From Candidatus Bathyarchaeota archaeon (GTDB taxonomy: Archaea; Thermoproteota; Bathyarchaeia; RBG-16-48-13; GCA-020355125): 7,138 nucleotides of DNA. Shown here one piece after another: positions 5,532 through 7,138 of the stretch. The notes under the pieces were generated by a model. That model was not told the origin of the DNA and did not search any database. It was given only the letters and a program-made list of their open reading frames with translations. The stretch's first letter is position 1. Every line of letters begins with the position of its first letter. The position numbers and the translations under genes are program-made. The stretch lies in NCBI GenBank assembly GCA_026014905.1, contig JAOZHK010000047.1, positions 1 to 7,138 on the forward strand. The letters run 5' to 3'.

Positions 5532-5757
5532 CGAAATTCACCTCCTACTATTCATTGGTACTAGAATAATAATTACTCATACCACTAGTATACGGAGAAT
5601 TCAATGATGTGCCTTAGAGTGTCGAGAATAAAAGATGTTCTTAAAGATCATAGAGATGTCGTTAATTAAGCTTGAAATCTTAAATCCCAGTATGCACTAT
5701 AGTCATCATCTAGTGGACACACCATGTTTAACCGACGCGTTGAATTGTGGGAAACAC

Positions 5758-5803
5758 TTTTCGTGAATAACAAAACTGATATTAGTCGAGTCCTTCACGG
5801 GGA
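5758..5803 (+). promoter_or_regulatory. Nested dyad in the leuA leader
   Basis: CGTGAA (5762-5767) and TTCACG (5794-5799) are perfect reverse complements, and outside them TTTT pairs with GGGA through three G-U and one A-U pair, giving a 10-bp RNA stem (5758-5803). Inside lies a second dyad, ACTGATATTAGT (5775-5786), symmetric except for one G-T pair. Both share the same centre between 5780 and 5781, so the element could be an operator for a multimeric regulator or a long mRNA hairpin. It ends 15 nt before the leuA ribosome binding site. Confidence 0.35.
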
Positions 5804-5818
5804 TAGGATCTAACTATC
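5802..5818 (+). promoter_or_regulatory. Small hairpin abutting the leuA ribosome binding site
   Basis: GATAG (5802-5806) and CTATC (5814-5818) form a perfect 5-bp stem with a 7-nt loop, ending directly before GAGGAG (5819-5824). Bases 5802-5803 are also the outer edge of the larger leader stem, so the two could compete at that point. A role in translation initiation is possible but untested. Confidence 0.3.
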
Positions 5819-5831
5819 GAGGAGTAAAGGA

Positions 5832-7138
5832 ATGACCTCAATGGAACATGTACGTATCTTCGATACGACTTTGCGAGATGGGGAGCAAGCTGCTGGTGGA
5901 GCACTTACAATCGAAGAAAAATTGGATCTAGGCCAACAGCTAGCACGACTAGGAGTAGACGTCATCGAAGCCGGATTTCCACATACCTCTCCTGGTGACT
6001 TTGAAGCTGTCCAGCTCCTCGCACAAGAGATACGGGACTGTCAGATCGCTGCCCTCTCAGGTATCAGGTTAGCACAGATCGATACCACGGGTACCGCTCT
6101 GAAAAACGCTGCGAACCCCCTCTTACATACCGTTATCTCCACGTCTGATATTCATCTTCAGCGACAACTGAAAGTGGATCGTGATGGAGCGATTGAGATG
6201 GCAGTAGCCGCAGTCAAGCGGGCCAAGGAGTACTGTTCTGAAGTGGAGTTCTCAGCGATGGACGCTACTCGTAGTGATCCAGATTATGTCTGTCAGATGT
6301 TCGCAGCCGCAATTAGCGCAGGAGCGACCGTCATTAATATCCCAGATACTTTAGGGTATTGTCAACCTGGAGAGTTTGGCTCGCTGGTGAAGTATATTAT
6401 GACCCACACCCCGGGCATTAAGAGCGTCATTATCTCCATTCACTGTCATGATGATTTGGGAATGGCGGTAGCAAGCTCTCTCAGTGGGATACTTGCTGGA
6501 GCACGACAGGTGGAATGCACGGTCAATGGAGTTGGTGAACGGGCAGGTAATGCCGCTCTTGAGGAAATCGTGATGGCGCTCAATACTCGACAAGATTTCT
6601 ATAACCTCACGACCAGGATCGACACAACGCAACTCTATCGCACCAGTCGCATGGTATCAAATTATATGGCTATGCCTGTCCAACCCAACAAAGCCATTGT
6701 GGGCGCCAACGCATTTACTCACGCCTCGGGGTTACATCAGGACGGGATGTTGAAAGACCGCACCACCTACGAGATAATGACACCGCAAAGCGTAGGCGTG
6801 GATACCAGCCGTATTGTGCTTGGTAAAACGTCTGGTCGACATGCGGTGCGAGCCCGTATCCAAGAATTAGGTTACAGGTTGAGTGACGCGGAATTCAAAC
6901 AGGTTTTTACCAGCTTCAAGGCACTCGCGGATAAAAAGAGGCAGATTTTCGACAAGGATCTGGAGGTCATCATCGTCGATGAGACACGACCAACGCCTGA
7001 GATCTATACATTAGAACATGTACAAGTCAGCTGTGGCAACCACAACCTTCCTACAGCCACCGTGCGCTTACGCTTCCCCGATGGACAAATCGTTGCCGAT
7101 GCTGACTTAGGCACCGGACCCGTCGACGCCATCTATCG
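5832..7138 (+). CDS. leuA: 2-isopropylmalate synthase (LeuA), 3' end outside window
   Basis: Catalyses condensation of acetyl-CoA with 2-oxoisovalerate, the first committed step of leucine synthesis. 435 codons are visible; type I LeuA proteins are usually about 500-520 aa, so the end of the regulatory domain is missing. The TIM-barrel motifs are present: FDTTLRDGEQ (10-19) with catalytic Arg and metal-binding Asp, DVIEAGFP (43-50), HCHDDLG (204-210) with the metal-binding His pair, and VNGVGERAGNAALEE (231-245). GANAFTHASGLHQDG (291-305) and VLGKTSGRHA (329-338) follow, and the leucine-sensing C-terminal domain begins near 375 with PTATVRLRF and GTGPVDA. Odd points: FSAMDATRSD (140-149) has Met143 where the family has Glu, and HAS replaces HES at 297-299. 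Citramalate or other synthase activity remains possible. The start ATG at 5832 has GAGGAG 7 nt upstream; the ATG at 5841 is less well placed. Confidence 0.88.
   Translation, partial: MTSMEHVRIFDTTLRDGEQAAGGALTIEEKLDLGQQLARLGVDVIEAGFPHTSPGDFEAVQLLAQEIRDCQIAALSGIRLAQIDTTGTALKNAANPLLHTVISTSDIHLQRQLKVDRDGAIEMAVAAVKRAKEYCSEVEFSAMDATRSDPDYVCQMFAAAISAGATVINIPDTLGYCQPGEFGSLVKYIMTHTPGIKSVIISIHCHDDLGMAVASSLSGILAGARQVECTVNGVGERAGNAALEEIVMALNTRQDFYNLTTRIDTTQLYRTSRMVSNYMAMPVQPNKAIVGANAFTHASGLHQDGMLKDRTTYEIMTPQSVGVDTSRIVLGKTSGRHAVRARIQELGYRLSDAEFKQVFTSFKALADKKRQIFDKDLEVIIVDETRPTPEIYTLEHVQVSCGNHNLPTATVRLRFPDGQIVADADLGTGPVDAIY

Larger units (their letters stand above)
5547..5831 (+). promoter_or_regulatory. 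leuA upstream region
   Basis: This divergent spacer between the DUF4177-like gene and leuA has no recognisable T-box sequence and no leucine-rich leader peptide. No strong -35/-10 pair was found on the plus strand. TTAATTAA (5662-5669) and ACTATAGT (5696-5703) are perfect short palindromes. The 3' part carries two larger symmetric elements, listed separately, that end just before the GAGGAG ribosome binding site (5819-5824). Confidence 0.4.

Noticed and set aside
5604..5669. 21-codon plus-strand ORF with GGAG at 5594-5597, upstream of leuA
   Set aside because: The ribosome binding site spacing is good, but the peptide has only two Leu codons and no nearby terminator, so it does not fit a leucine attenuation leader; kept only as a possibility.
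5724..5813. 29-codon ORF in the leuA frame ending just before the leuA ribosome binding site
   Set aside because: No clear ribosome binding site and no resemblance to a LeuA N-terminus; an in-frame TAA at 5811 separates it from leuA, and it overlaps the dyad region.
5547..5831. T-box leader for leuA
   Set aside because: No sequence resembling the conserved T-box (AGGGTGGNACCGCG) was found.

Overview
The window looks like bacterial chromosome. Several genes carry clear Shine-Dalgarno sites (AGGAGGTGA before the small DUF4177-type gene, GAGGAG before leuA, GAGGTGA before the ketopantoate-reductase-like gene). GTG/TTG codons next to better ATG starts, moderate-GC coding sequence and AT-rich spacers fit a Gram-positive-like (Bacillota, e.g. 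Sulfobacillus-type, or possibly Chloroflexota) lineage. That placement is inference, not shown by a marker gene. No tRNA, rRNA, transposase, integrase or CRISPR array was seen.

Layout. 1-249: strongly AT-rich leader with a 17-bp dyad. 250-1021 (+): a 49-aa ribbon-helix-helix DNA-binding protein followed 7 nt later by a 204-aa MEDS (DcmR sensory) protein, together resembling a split sensor-regulator. 1126-1803 (-): a regulator-like protein with an N-terminal winged helix and a C-terminal cupin. It is divergent from a ~115-aa protein of no assigned function (1904-2251, +); the 100-bp spacer holds a GATAA-GAG-TTATC dyad. 2252-2503: promoter-like region with several inverted repeats. 2504-3583 (+): long-form ketopantoate reductase family protein. 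It converges on a minus-strand pair: an EFR1-type flavodoxin/2x[4Fe-4S] protein (3605-4408) lying downstream of a ThuA-domain protein (4484-5170). 5376-5531 (-): a 51-aa DUF4177-like protein. 5547-5831: leader of leuA with nested dyads. 5832-end (+): leuA, 2-isopropylmalate synthase, cut by the window edge.

How the genes relate. The left part is dominated by small regulators (RHH, MEDS, wHTH-cupin). The right part is metabolic: LeuA consumes 2-oxoisovalerate, and the classical PanE reaction acts on a product of the same 2-oxoacid, but the two genes are separate units and no shared pathway is demonstrated. The points most worth a second look are the split RHH/MEDS regulator with its candidate operator, the LeuA with Met in place of the usual catalytic Glu of the FSxED motif, the concentric dyads in the leuA leader, and the wHTH-cupin protein paired with an unassigned small gene.
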